From: Candidatus Aenigmarchaeota archaeon CG_4_9_14_3_um_filter_37_18 | Lineage (GTDB): Archaea; Aenigmatarchaeota; Aenigmatarchaeia; CG10238-14 | Length of the DNA stretch: 9,972 nt | Direction: 5' to 3' | Assembly (NCBI GenBank): GCA_002789635.1 | Contig: PFTQ01000060.1 | Span: 1-9,972 of the forward strand | Part shown: piece by piece, positions 1 to 6,189 of the stretch | Position numbering within the stretch: position 1 is the stretch's first letter | How the letters are laid out: every line of letters starts with the position of its first letter | Translations under genes and position numbers: made by a program | The notes under the pieces: model-generated | Databases searched by the model: none | The model's input: only the letters and a program-made list of their open reading frames with translations | Told to the model about the DNA's origin: nothing

Positions 1-47
1 CAAACGGATTAAAAGTCCGCTGCTCTACCATGCTGAGCTACAGGCCC
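1..47 (-). tRNA. tRNA-Lys(UUU), 5' part only, cut by the window edge
   Basis: Read on the minus strand from base 47, the sequence gives a 7-nt acceptor arm GGGCCTG, then U8 and A9, a D stem GCTC/GAGC around an AGCATGGTA loop, and an anticodon arm GCGGA-CTTTTAA-TCCGT. The anticodon is UUU, so the tRNA carries lysine. The variable loop, T arm and 3' acceptor strand lie outside the window, so G1 pairing with position 72 cannot be checked. No intron is seen in the part that is present. G1 is also the last base of the stop codon of the upstream kinase gene on the same strand. Confidence 0.93.
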
Positions 48-556
48 TAATTCATCCTTTCTAACAACTTTCTTACTTTTTCTTTTATATCTTTATTAAT
101 ATTAACCAAGACAAACCCCTTATCCATCAATCCGTATAGTATAACAGTGTCGCAATCCCCTTCCATGATAAACGGCGTTACAGCTAAATCTTCTTCCCCC
201 TCGACAATGATCTTCACAGGCTCATCTGATTTCAAGGAGTTTTTTACTGCTTCCCAGAACTCTTTAGTTATCATCCCCGAAGGGTTTTCAACCTTGATTA
301 TTCTTCCAGTAAAATTCTCCAACAGCCGCCTAGTTTTTCCATCAACTTCCTTCCTATGCTTCTTCAGGTCAAAAACAATTATATCAGGCTCTATCCCTGC
401 TTTTAGGGTGTTAGCGCTTATTACATCGCCAACGCAAACGACTTTCTTCCCTTTTAACTGAGATTTAATATCATCAGGATTAGTATATAATTTTCCATAG
501 GGTTTTCTAAATTCATCCCTCAACTCTTCTGGAAGTTTGTATGTCCTGTTTAATAT
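47..556 (-). CDS. GTP-dependent dephospho-CoA kinase (DUF359 family)
   Basis: This family phosphorylates dephospho-CoA with GTP, the last step of archaeal CoA synthesis, in the cytoplasm. Visible family features, numbered from the proposed start, are an N-terminal LPEEL-R segment, a VVCVGDV strand-turn near residue 40, DLKKHRK after it, and a VEGEEDLAVTPF block in the C-terminal half followed by YG and G.V segments. The frame is open from just after the L37e stop codon. The first ordinary start is TTG at 523, but this would remove the conserved LPEEL segment. I therefore extend to ATA at 556, which has GAGGT (562-566) five bases upstream and gives 169 residues, about family length. The start remains uncertain. 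The stop TAG (47-49) overlaps the tRNA by one base. Confidence 0.88.
   Translation of the reverse strand: MLNRTYKLPEELRDEFRKPYGKLYTNPDDIKSQLKGKKVVCVGDVISANTLKAGIEPDIIVFDLKKHRKEVDGKTRRLLENFTGRIIKVENPSGMITKEFWEAVKNSLKSDEPVKIIVEGEEDLAVTPFIMEGDCDTVILYGLMDKGFVLVNINKDIKEKVRKLLERMN
82..95 (-). promoter_or_regulatory. possible internal promoter for tRNA-Lys
   Basis: On the minus strand this reads TAAAGATATAAAAG, a fair BRE plus TATA match, inside the last codons of the kinase gene. A start about 26 bases downstream would fall near 61 and give a leader of roughly 14 bases before the tRNA. An own promoter would avoid making the tRNA from the kinase mRNA. This rests on motif and distance only. Confidence 0.3.
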
Positions 557-559
557 TAT

Positions 560-745
560 CTACCTCAACCTTACTCCGTCTAAGCTTTTTTGTTGCCAAG
601 CATACTTTTTCAGCTTGGATGTATCCCCGTAACCGCAGGATGAGCATTTTCTTTTTTGATAGTGAAAGGCCCTTTTACCGCACCTTCTGCACAATACATG
701 AACCCTTTTATTCCTCTTTCCCATTGACGGAGTTCCTTTTGACAT
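560..745 (-). CDS. rpl37e: 50S ribosomal protein L37e
   Basis: A 61-residue zinc-ribbon ribosomal protein of the large subunit. It begins MSKGTPSMGKRNK, the usual start of the family, and has the zinc motif C19-X2-C22-X11-C34-X2-C37. A basic tail contains the expected Y-W-Q segment, and the protein ends at normal length, so nothing is missing. The kinase gene follows in the same reading frame, separated only by TAG and with no start codon gap. In many archaea this gene directly follows LSm; here LSm is about 1 kb further upstream. A TATA-like CTTTATTAAT lies at 775-784 on the minus strand, suggesting the gene has its own promoter with a very short leader. Confidence 0.96.
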   Translation of the reverse strand: MSKGTPSMGKRNKRVHVLCRRCGKRAFHYQKRKCSSCGYGDTSKLKKYAWQQKSLDGVRLR

Positions 746-774
746 ACTATCGCTCTACAAATATTGACGAAAAG

Positions 775-784
775 ATTAATAAAG
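775..784 (-). promoter_or_regulatory. candidate TATA box for L37e and the kinase
   Basis: The minus strand reads CTTTATTAAT with A-rich sequence upstream. A start about 26 bases downstream falls near 752, only a few bases before the L37e ATG at 745, so the mRNA would be nearly leaderless. The site separates L37e from the accessory ORFs upstream. Confidence 0.35.
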
Positions 785-806
785 TTATTTTTAGCCGCTA
801 GTTGGA

Positions 807-953
807 TCAAATACTCCTGAATTCTCGAAAGTGCTCCTCGGCATTAGAAAAAAGTATCTTGCTTATCTCCTTTTCTTTTTCTGTATCATTTTGAAACTCA
901 GTAACCATATCTTCAAATTCTTCAAATATTTTTTGTCTGCATGAAGTTTCCAT
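807..953 (-). CDS. 48-residue hypothetical acidic helical protein
   Basis: The ORF begins METSCRQKIFEEF and ends EEHFREFRSI with a TGA stop. It is rich in Glu and Phe, predicted almost wholly helical, with no membrane segment and one Cys (residue 5). I do not recognise it. It lies in the same orientation between the coiled-coil ORF and L37e, 35 bases after the coiled-coil ORF's stop. A TATA-like TATAAATTTA stretch upstream overlaps that stop, so it may be transcribed on its own. Its frame keeps the Glu/Lys/Phe-rich composition typical of the neighbours. Being short, it could also be a chance ORF. Confidence 0.45.
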   Translation of the reverse strand: METSCRQKIFEEFEDMVTEFQNDTEKEKEISKILFSNAEEHFREFRSI

Positions 954-988
954 ATGAATCCACTAATCAATTATATTCATTTTTAAAT

Positions 989-1171
989 TTATATTTGATT
1001 TTTTCTCTTTTTTAATTCTTCCATCAAGTTATCCAACCCTCTTTCCAAATCCTTGTATGTATTATCAGCTTTTTTCTTATCTCTGGTTTGTCTGACTTCA
1101 GATATTAACCCTTTGAAATTGCTCAATAATTTTTGAAATTTCTTAGCGTCATTTTCATACTCATCAAGCAA
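989..1171 (-). CDS. coiled-coil ORF, probably the displaced C-terminus of the membrane protein upstream
   Basis: From TTG at 1171 this gives 60 residues of charged helix (LSNFKGLISEV, LERGLDNLMEELKK) with hydrophobic residues spaced as in a coiled coil. There is no ATG and no good ribosome site before the TTG. The same frame is open further upstream, to about 1270, and there also reads as coiled coil (PQLLEERDE, LTENLRKEYSQLL). That upstream part overlaps the end of the membrane-protein ORF in another frame. The simplest reading is that this is the C-terminal part of a 208-residue membrane/coiled-coil protein separated by a one-base frameshift. The alternative is a separate small protein with a TTG start. 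Confidence 0.5.
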   Translation of the reverse strand: MLDEYENDAKKFQKLLSNFKGLISEVRQTRDKKKADNTYKDLERGLDNLMEELKKRKNQI

Positions 1172-1200
1172 TTGGGAATATTCTTTCCTTAGGTTTTCTG

Positions 1201-1614
1201 TTAAACTCTTGAATTTAATGCCTGTTTCATCTCGCTCTTCAAGCAGTTGAGGTATCTTTCTTTTAATGATTCATAGTCTTTTTCTAATGTGGGTGCTTTA
1301 CCTCTGATTTCTTCAAGCTTATTGAAAAGGTAATCGCTCATATCCTTTCCAAAATAAAAGCCAATTACAGCCCCGATCCAGGTAGATAATAGGCTTAGAT
1401 ATCTGTCTATAGTCTTTTCTCCTATGTCTGAATAAGACTTATCAATCAGTGGCAGGAGTATATTTGATAGGAGTAAAAATATGAATGCGAAAAAAACAAG
1501 GAAGAGTATCCTCGACTGATTTTTTAAAAAATTTTGGCTTATCCTTCGCTTTAGATTAGTGCCTTTCTCATTTCTTTCAAATTTTTCTTCTTCTTTCCTT
1601 GAAGAATTAAACAT
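1201..1614 (-). CDS. small membrane protein with two transmembrane segments and a helical tail
   Basis: A 137-residue protein with a highly charged N-terminal 35 residues and two hydrophobic segments: about 36-58 (RILFLVFFAFIFLLLSNIL) and 72-90 (LSLLSTWIGAVIGFYFG). A charged helical tail follows. The WIGAVIGFYFG type of segment is common in small two-TM membrane proteins but does not identify a family. The basic N-terminus suggests it stays in the cytoplasm, with the tail also inside. The ORF ends within a coiled-coil region that continues in the -1 frame, so the encoded C-terminus may not be the native one. The gene sits between LSm and L37e, where many archaea have nothing. Function unknown. 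Confidence 0.65.
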   Translation of the reverse strand: MFNSSRKEEEKFERNEKGTNLKRRISQNFLKNQSRILFLVFFAFIFLLLSNILLPLIDKSYSDIGEKTIDRYLSLLSTWIGAVIGFYFGKDMSDYLFNKLEEIRGKAPTLEKDYESLKERYLNCLKSEMKQALNSRV

Positions 1615-1746
1615 AATTAATCAATAATTTTGAAAAGATTAAAGCATTGCCATCAAAAAGCTTCTAGCCTTCAACTAAACACTACTTTTTCGCTCTTCTA
1701 GAGCTGATTATACAATCTAAATTTTTCCTGAATTAGAACAATTTCC

Positions 1747-1965
1747 TTACACAGGAGAAGCGTAAAGTATATTGTCCCCACGGATTAGTAGGATGTTGAA
1801 TTTCTTTTTGTCTTCTTTCCCTTGAATTTCTGCTTCTTCAAGCCATAGGTTCAGATGAAGATCCAAGGCTTTTAGTGTTCCTGTTACCTCTTCAGTGTTC
1901 TTCAGTTTAATAAAAACTTTCTTCCCCTTAGCTTTATCCAAAGCGTCAATTGGCCTTTCTGACAT
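1747..1965 (-). CDS. archaeal Sm-like RNA-binding protein (LSm/SmAP)
   Basis: A 72-residue single-domain Sm fold protein. Such proteins form rings that bind U-rich RNA and act in RNA processing and turnover. The Sm1 motif spans about residues 15-47, with the RNA-contact segment DLHLNL (D35, N39). Sm2 is IRGDNILY at about 61-68. Length and termini are normal for the family. ATG at 1965 is preceded by a strong purine-rich ribosome site, GAGGGGGT (1973-1980), seven bases upstream. The gene is divergent from S8e. Its usual downstream neighbour L37e lies beyond three accessory ORFs, so the common LSm-L37e unit is interrupted here. Confidence 0.95.
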   Translation of the reverse strand: MSERPIDALDKAKGKKVFIKLKNTEEVTGTLKALDLHLNLWLEEAEIQGKEDKKKFNILLIRGDNILYASPV

Positions 1966-2082
1966 TATTTTTACCCCCTCTGTTTTTGTTTAACTTTTTC
2001 TATATTTAAAGTTTTAATATTTAAGATTAACGTGAGCTTAAATAATTAATACTTATATTTAAGTAATTAATGAAGTGATTAT
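1966..2082. promoter_or_regulatory. divergent promoter region between LSm and S8e
   Basis: For LSm the minus strand has CTTTAAATATAG (2000-2011), about 40 bases before the ATG, leaving room for a leader holding the GAGGGGGT site. For S8e there are two plus-strand candidates. GCTTAAATAATT (2036-2047) would give a leader that includes the ribosome site at 2072-2079. CTTATATTTAAG (2052-2063) would start transcription almost at the TTG and give a leaderless mRNA. The sequence alone does not decide between them. Confidence 0.45.
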
Positions 2083-2466
2083 TTGGCAAAATGGAATATT
2101 GATATGGGAAAGAAGATTACAGGCGGGGTTATTCACCAGTATAGAAAGAAAAGAAAATTCCAGAGCGGGTCTATTCCTTTGTTGACAGAATTGGGAAAAG
2201 AAAAAAAATTCATAATTTCATGCAGAGGCGGGATAAAGAAAATAAAAGTTGCAAAAGCTGAGTTCATTAATGTTATTGATTCCAAGAACAAGGCCAAAAA
2301 AGTAAAGATACTCGGTGTAATCGATAATCCTGCAAGCCCAAACTATGTGAGAAGAGGAATTATAACAAGAGGAGCAATCGTCAAGACTGATTTAGGGAAT
2401 GTCAAAATCACGAGCAGGCCGAGCCAAGATGGAGTTGTCAACGGGGTTATTGTTCAAGGAAAATAA
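2083..2466 (+). CDS. rps8e: 30S ribosomal protein S8e
   Basis: A 127-residue small-subunit ribosomal protein shared by archaea and eukaryotes. Diagnostic segments are TGG with YRKKRKF near residues 13-26, a central RGG, NPASPNYVRR-IITRGAIV in the second half, and the C-terminal signature TSRPSQDGVVNGVIV. Length is that of archaeal homologues. The start is TTG at 2083: it keeps the conserved N-terminal Trp (W4), which an ATG start at residue 8 would lose. GAAGTGAT (2072-2079) is a partial ribosome site at suitable spacing. The gene is single, divergent from LSm and convergent with the peptidase gene. Confidence 0.96.
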   Translation: MAKWNIDMGKKITGGVIHQYRKKRKFQSGSIPLLTELGKEKKFIISCRGGIKKIKVAKAEFINVIDSKNKAKKVKILGVIDNPASPNYVRRGIITRGAIVKTDLGNVKITSRPSQDGVVNGVIVQGK

Positions 2467-2530
2467 TCTTATTCCAACTTCGAATTTATTGTCCTATATG
2501 ATTAATAATGTTCCAGGCAAATACTAGCAT

Positions 2531-3556
2531 CTACTTCAAAAATTTCTCAATCCTCAGGCTTTTGACTTCACGGTTATCTCTTCCAACCATGTCTTCAGCC
2601 ATCAGAAGGGAGTTTATCATAGCTTCTTCTGTGGATTCAATAACAGCTTCGAACGCATCATCCAAAAAACCTTCATGAATACATTCAATTTCTAGAGAAA
2701 CAACTTCTCTTTTTCTTGGTATCTTGTTTGCAGTCGAGAATGCAATAACAAAGTCCCCGCTTCCTGTGAAAGAGACTGCTCCAAGCCTAGCCATGCCTAA
2801 GACAGCATGTTTTGACAGTCTGTTTAATTGGTTATGTGTTAATGGAATATCAGTGGCTATGATTATGATGATAGACGATTGTTTTGAGTCTTCATTCATA
2901 TTTTTATTTGATATGCCTTGAATTGATTCCCCTATTAGGAATTTACCCATCCTCAAATATTTTGAAAAACTCCCCAAATTGTTGTTGACTAAAACTCCTA
3001 TTGTATATTTCTTTCCATTCAAGTTGACTATTCTCGAAGAAGTTCCAATTCCGGCTTTAAAACCCAAAGAGATCATGCCTGTGCCAGCCCCGACACACCC
3101 CTCCTCTACTTTGCCTGATTTTGCATTTTTTATGCAAGAAAACACATGCTTTTTTTTAACATACCTACCTTCAATATCATTAAGATACCCATCCCAGCAT
3201 TCCCCTATAACCGGAAGAACGATCTTTCCTTTGTAATATTCGACAACAGCAGAGAAAACATCGCCTAATGACAGGGTGTTCGTCAAGAATATAGGACCGT
3301 TCAATTTGGCTTTTTCCATTATATAATGCAGGCCTGTTACTTCCCCATTCCCGTTGAACACATAACCGCCGGCTATCAGACTGTTTTTGGAAGGGTCAAT
3401 AGGAGGCAATACTACAGAAACTCCTGTTCTGACATCTTTTCCTTTTATTAATGTAATGTGCCCTACTTTAATTCCTTCTACATCTGTAATAGCATTGAAT
3501 TTTCCTCTTTTGTAGTGATTTTTTATTATATTCAGCTCATTTGCTCTCTTTTTCAT
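2531..3556 (-). CDS. P1/S58 family peptidase (DmpA-like, self-cleaving Ntn-type aminopeptidase)
   Basis: A 341-residue DmpA-family member. The family folds as a single chain that cuts itself to expose an N-terminal serine nucleophile; characterised members remove N-terminal D-amino, L-amino or beta-amino residues from peptides. Visible family features are TDVEGIKVGH (24-33), ECWDGYLND (119-127), VGAGTGM (155-161) followed by KAGIGTSSR (167-175), GVLVNNNLG (187-195), and the cleavage-site region SKQSSIII leading to ATDIPL (234-239). Aligning with the usual G-S-(5 hydrophobic)-ATD pattern makes Ser228 the nucleophile and Ser227 the residue before the cut, where Gly or Asn is usual. There is no signal peptide, so it is likely cytoplasmic. 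Substrate unknown. Confidence 0.92.
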   Translation of the reverse strand: MKKRANELNIIKNHYKRGKFNAITDVEGIKVGHITLIKGKDVRTGVSVVLPPIDPSKNSLIAGGYVFNGNGEVTGLHYIMEKAKLNGPIFLTNTLSLGDVFSAVVEYYKGKIVLPVIGECWDGYLNDIEGRYVKKKHVFSCIKNAKSGKVEEGCVGAGTGMISLGFKAGIGTSSRIVNLNGKKYTIGVLVNNNLGSFSKYLRMGKFLIGESIQGISNKNMNEDSKQSSIIIIIATDIPLTHNQLNRLSKHAVLGMARLGAVSFTGSGDFVIAFSTANKIPRKREVVSLEIECIHEGFLDDAFEAVIESTEEAMINSLLMAEDMVGRDNREVKSLRIEKFLK

Positions 3557-3686
3557 GCTTAATTATTAGTGATTAGGCTTTAATTTAATTGCTTTTTGTT
3601 GTTTTATTGAAATGATAGTTTTAGGGTTAAAATCAAAATAAAAAGGAATAAAAGTTGAAAAATTGAAGATAATATTGAAATAAAGC

Positions 3687-4139
3687 ATGAAAACTCTGAT
3701 AATCTACAATTCAGTCCATCAAGGAAACACAAAAAAAATAGCTGAACGCATGGGTAAAGTCCTGAAGGCAAAGTTAGTTAAGCCAGATGAGATAGGCTTG
3801 AAGGAAATCTTGAATTATGATTTGATTGGCTTTGGATCTGGAATTTACATGTGGAGGCATCATAGGTCTTTGCTTGATTTTGTGAATAGGCTTCCTGATT
3901 TGAAAGATAAGAGGGTATTTGTTTTTTCAACTGCTGGGAAACCCGATAAATTATCGCACAGGAGACTGAAAGAGAAGCTCGAGAGCAAAGGCGCTGATAT
4001 TGTTGGCGAGTTTTCTTGCGAAGGCCTTGACAAGTTCGGGCCTTTAAGGCTGATAGGCGGGATAAACAAAGGAAGGCCAAACCAGAAAGATCTGAAAAAT
4101 GCGGAAGGTTTTGCAAAAAAACTGATAAAAAAGATGTGA
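3687..4139 (+). CDS. flavodoxin-like FMN protein
   Basis: A 150-residue flavodoxin-fold protein, expected to bind FMN and act as an electron carrier or small flavin oxidoreductase in the cytoplasm. The first strand leads into the FMN phosphate loop NSVHQGNTKKIA (8-19). YDLIGFGSGIYMWRHH (44-59) and VFVFSTAGKP (77-86) are the second and third flavin-contact regions. The C-terminal part contains the block FSCEGLDKFGPL followed by GGINKGRPN, which marks a flavodoxin subgroup distinct from classical FldA. The ATG at 3687 has no clear ribosome site. A zinc-ribbon ORF follows six bases after the stop. The redox partner is not apparent. Confidence 0.88.
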   Translation: MKTLIIYNSVHQGNTKKIAERMGKVLKAKLVKPDEIGLKEILNYDLIGFGSGIYMWRHHRSLLDFVNRLPDLKDKRVFVFSTAGKPDKLSHRRLKEKLESKGADIVGEFSCEGLDKFGPLRLIGGINKGRPNQKDLKNAEGFAKKLIKKM

Positions 4140-4145
4140 TGTTTT

Positions 4146-4262
4146 ATGGGAAAAATTGGGATAGCATGCAAAAAATGCGGAAGATTATTCACAGGAAATA
4201 AATGCCCCTTATGCGGATGGGAAATTTCGGCTGAAAATTTTAAGCAAATTAAAAGATCATAA
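4146..4262 (+). CDS. 38-residue zinc-ribbon protein
   Basis: The ORF starts MGKIGIACKKCGRLF and contains a four-Cys zinc site, C8-X2-C11-X8-C20-X2-C23, then a short polar tail ending KQIKRS. The ACKKCGRLFTGNKCPLCG stretch resembles the N-terminal ribbon of archaeal Spt4 (RpoE''), but the rest of Spt4 is absent and I found no continuation in the other frames downstream. It could be a truncated Spt4 relative or an independent small ribbon. It lies six bases after the flavodoxin stop, with a GTGATG stretch (4136-4141) as a possible ribosome site, so it is probably co-translated with flavodoxin. Confidence 0.72.
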   Translation: MGKIGIACKKCGRLFTGNKCPLCGWEISAENFKQIKRS

Positions 4263-4282
4263 ATTCAATATATATTGAGATT

Positions 4283-4639
4283 ATGCCAGATTCAGTTCCC
4301 ACAGGAATAGGGGTGTATTTTCATGGGTCTAATAGTTCTGATGCTCAAGTTGCAATAATTATAGGGTCGATAGGGTTCACATCGATGGATAGAATAGATG
4401 TTGGTGGAATTAGATATAATCGTTGGTTATCTCATGAAACTTCAGTTTCATATAATGATGTTGTGCACACATTAGATCTTGCTGGCAGAATATGTGAATG
4501 GTGTAATATAAGGCATGCATCCCCTAATATTTTATATGGAAGATGTTCTATTCTTCAATTTTGTGCGGCTGAAGATCAAAGGGATAATTCCTTAGAAGAT
4601 ATCTCCACGAAGCTTAGAATATTTCTTTATGGGGAATAA
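4283..4639 (+). CDS. hypothetical lysine-poor protein with a Cys/His cluster
   Basis: A 118-residue ORF that I do not recognise. It has one lysine and eight arginines, unlike the lysine-rich proteins around it. C71, C74, H78, C88 and C94 are clustered (CEWCNIRH then RCSILQFC), which could bind zinc or another metal. There is no signal peptide; one short hydrophobic stretch (AIIIGSIGF) lies at 24-32. It follows the zinc-ribbon gene by 20 bases on the same strand and may belong to that transcript. The ribosome site before ATG 4283 is poor, and GTG at 4313 is an alternative. No competing ORF covers the interval. Real but foreign, or a chance ORF, are both possible. Confidence 0.45.
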   Translation: MPDSVPTGIGVYFHGSNSSDAQVAIIIGSIGFTSMDRIDVGGIRYNRWLSHETSVSYNDVVHTLDLAGRICEWCNIRHASPNILYGRCSILQFCAAEDQRDNSLEDISTKLRIFLYGE

Positions 4640-4668
4640 TCGGAAATTATATTTGAAAGGCTCAACTT

Positions 4669-5406
4669 TCATGCCAGATTCTCAACAATCAGCTCAGACA
4701 ATTCCTTAATAATAATACCAGAATCTTTTGAAGATTGAACAAAACATGCATCACACATAGGGCAGGCAGTGGCAATAGTATCAGTTTTTGTTTTTTTTGC
4801 TTCTTCTAGAACATCCTTATTTATCGCGTTTGTCAGTTCAGGGTGATTGGATCTTACGCCCCCGCCCCCGCCGCAGCACATTGCATTCTCCCGATTGAAT
4901 TTTATCTCAACAATCTCATATCCCATTGCTTCGAGTATTTGACGGGGTTCATCATATATTCCTGAATGCCTTCCTAAATGGCAGGGGTCATGATAGGTGA
5001 TTTTCTTCTTTTGTTGCTTGAACTTAAGTTTACCGAATTTTATCGCTTTAGCAATTGTTTGTGTTATATGCTCCGCTTCTATATCCCATTCCGCTCCAAG
5101 AGCATGTTTGTAATCCTTGTGAAAAGTTTTATAGCACGCAGGGCAGCCTGTAATTATTTTTTTGATGCCATGCTTCTTGAATATATCAAGATTTTTTCTT
5201 GCGAGCGTTTTGAAATCATTCTCATACCCGGCATTTAACACAGGCGAGCCGCAGCAAACTTCTATGTCTTTTAACCGGATGAAGTCTATTCCACAATACT
5301 TTAGTATATTTTCATAGTTTCTCTGGAAATCCTTAAGCACGAATTTCGTCAAGCACCCTGGATAGTAAAGGACATTACCTCCCATGAATTTATCTAATAA
5401 ACCCAT
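4669..5406 (-). CDS. CCG-domain iron-sulfur protein (HdrB/GlpC/LutA-like)
   Basis: A 245-residue cytoplasmic protein with two complete CCG (cysteine-rich) domains. The first has C18, C51-C52 and C88-X2-C91; the second has C142, C177-C178 followed by a Gly run, and C215-X2-C218 with an extra C221. In HdrB the CCG domains hold non-cubane [4Fe-4S] clusters that split a disulfide; LutA/GlpC relatives are subunits of lactate or glycerol-3-phosphate oxidoreductases. It has no ferredoxin or flavin domain of its own, so it needs a partner. Its ATG follows the CcdA stop directly (TAGATG), with AAGGTG (5413-5418) six bases upstream, so it is translationally coupled to CcdA. The LutB-like protein at 7987-9264 is the obvious candidate partner. 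Confidence 0.92.
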   Translation of the reverse strand: MGLLDKFMGGNVLYYPGCLTKFVLKDFQRNYENILKYCGIDFIRLKDIEVCCGSPVLNAGYENDFKTLARKNLDIFKKHGIKKIITGCPACYKTFHKDYKHALGAEWDIEAEHITQTIAKAIKFGKLKFKQQKKKITYHDPCHLGRHSGIYDEPRQILEAMGYEIVEIKFNRENAMCCGGGGGVRSNHPELTNAINKDVLEEAKKTKTDTIATACPMCDACFVQSSKDSGIIIKELSELIVENLA

Positions 5407-6189
5407 CTACCACACCTTGAATACAAACAATAATCCCAGTATTAAAAGCATAAAGCCTGAGATAAGTCTCATATATTTTCTGAATTTCTTTCTGAAGTCT
5501 TCTGCCTTTTCCACTTTCATCAGGCCGAAATAAAATAATAAATTAAGGACGAAAATTGGTGCCACAAAAAATATATTATACCACACTAAGTAAAGAAACA
5601 TCTGTAAACCTGAAGTCCTTTCAACAAGCACAGCTGTATAAGCAAATGGAAACGCCCCTGCACACGGTATCTCAACAAAACTCACGAATATTCCCAAAAG
5701 AATCGCGGATGGTATTGTGGCCATACTAACTAGTTTTTCTATTTTTGGTTTGGCAGATTTCGGTATTTCAAGTGAAAACCATTTCCCATAAAAAAAGAAA
5801 TCCTTTATTTGTACTAGGCCAATCAAGATCAATATATATCCTGCTATAGTTTTGATCATCCCTATATAACCGATTATTGTGATTAAGAAAGATATGCCAT
5901 ACATGAATAGGGTATAAACTGAGAATATCATCAGGCAATAGACCGATCCAAGAATCAAAGATTTTCTTTTTGAGCCAATAGATATTAGATAAGCTATGAA
6001 GAAGAAAAGAACAGATAGAGCGCATGGATTGAATATGCCATCAGCCAAACCAAGAATTAACCCCAAAAAAGGTGTGGACAGATTCAGGTCAATCCTGCCT
6101 ATTATTGGGACATTGATTGTTTCTGCAGCCGCTAAGCTGAATGATAAGAGTATTCCAATGACCAATCCAAATATTTTATTTGCTCCCAT
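5407..6189 (-). CDS. ccdA: CcdA/DsbD-type transmembrane thiol electron carrier
   Basis: A 260-residue integral membrane protein. This family passes reducing equivalents from cytoplasmic thiols to extracytoplasmic thioredoxin-like proteins through two membrane cysteines. Those cysteines are present: C56 in GIFNPCALS and C176 in VEIPCAGAFP, each in its conserved context. A signal-like hydrophobic N-terminus (about 1-22, ending AAAET) is followed by about six transmembrane segments. The ATG lies inside the last codons of the thioredoxin gene (14-base overlap) and is preceded by AAAGGTGA (6196-6203), six bases away. The arrangement Trx-CcdA-CCG shows it moves electrons outward to the exported thioredoxin; the CCG protein may feed it. 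Confidence 0.93.
   Translation of the reverse strand: MGANKIFGLVIGILLSFSLAAAETINVPIIGRIDLNLSTPFLGLILGLADGIFNPCALSVLFFFIAYLISIGSKRKSLILGSVYCLMIFSVYTLFMYGISFLITIIGYIGMIKTIAGYILILIGLVQIKDFFFYGKWFSLEIPKSAKPKIEKLVSMATIPSAILLGIFVSFVEIPCAGAFPFAYTAVLVERTSGLQMFLYLVWYNIFFVAPIFVLNLLFYFGLMKVEKAEDFRKKFRKYMRLISGFMLLILGLLFVFKVW

Noticed and set aside
560..562. TAG as a recoded sense codon (pyrrolysine-type) joining L37e and the kinase
   Set aside because: L37e has its normal length at this stop, and TAG also ends the peptidase, CcdA, regulator and kinase at family-typical lengths, so it works as an ordinary stop. Readthrough is kept only as a minor option.
1692..1704. Short inverted repeat GCTCT-TCT-AGAGC downstream of LSm, near a T run, as a terminator
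   Set aside because: On the minus strand, the strand being transcribed, the hairpin is followed by A rather than T, and the stem is only five pairs.
4978..5238. Plus-strand open frame inside the CCG gene, and similar long antisense frames in the LUD, peptidase and flavodoxin genes
   Set aside because: They lie opposite well-supported conserved genes, show no family features of their own and lack ribosome sites.
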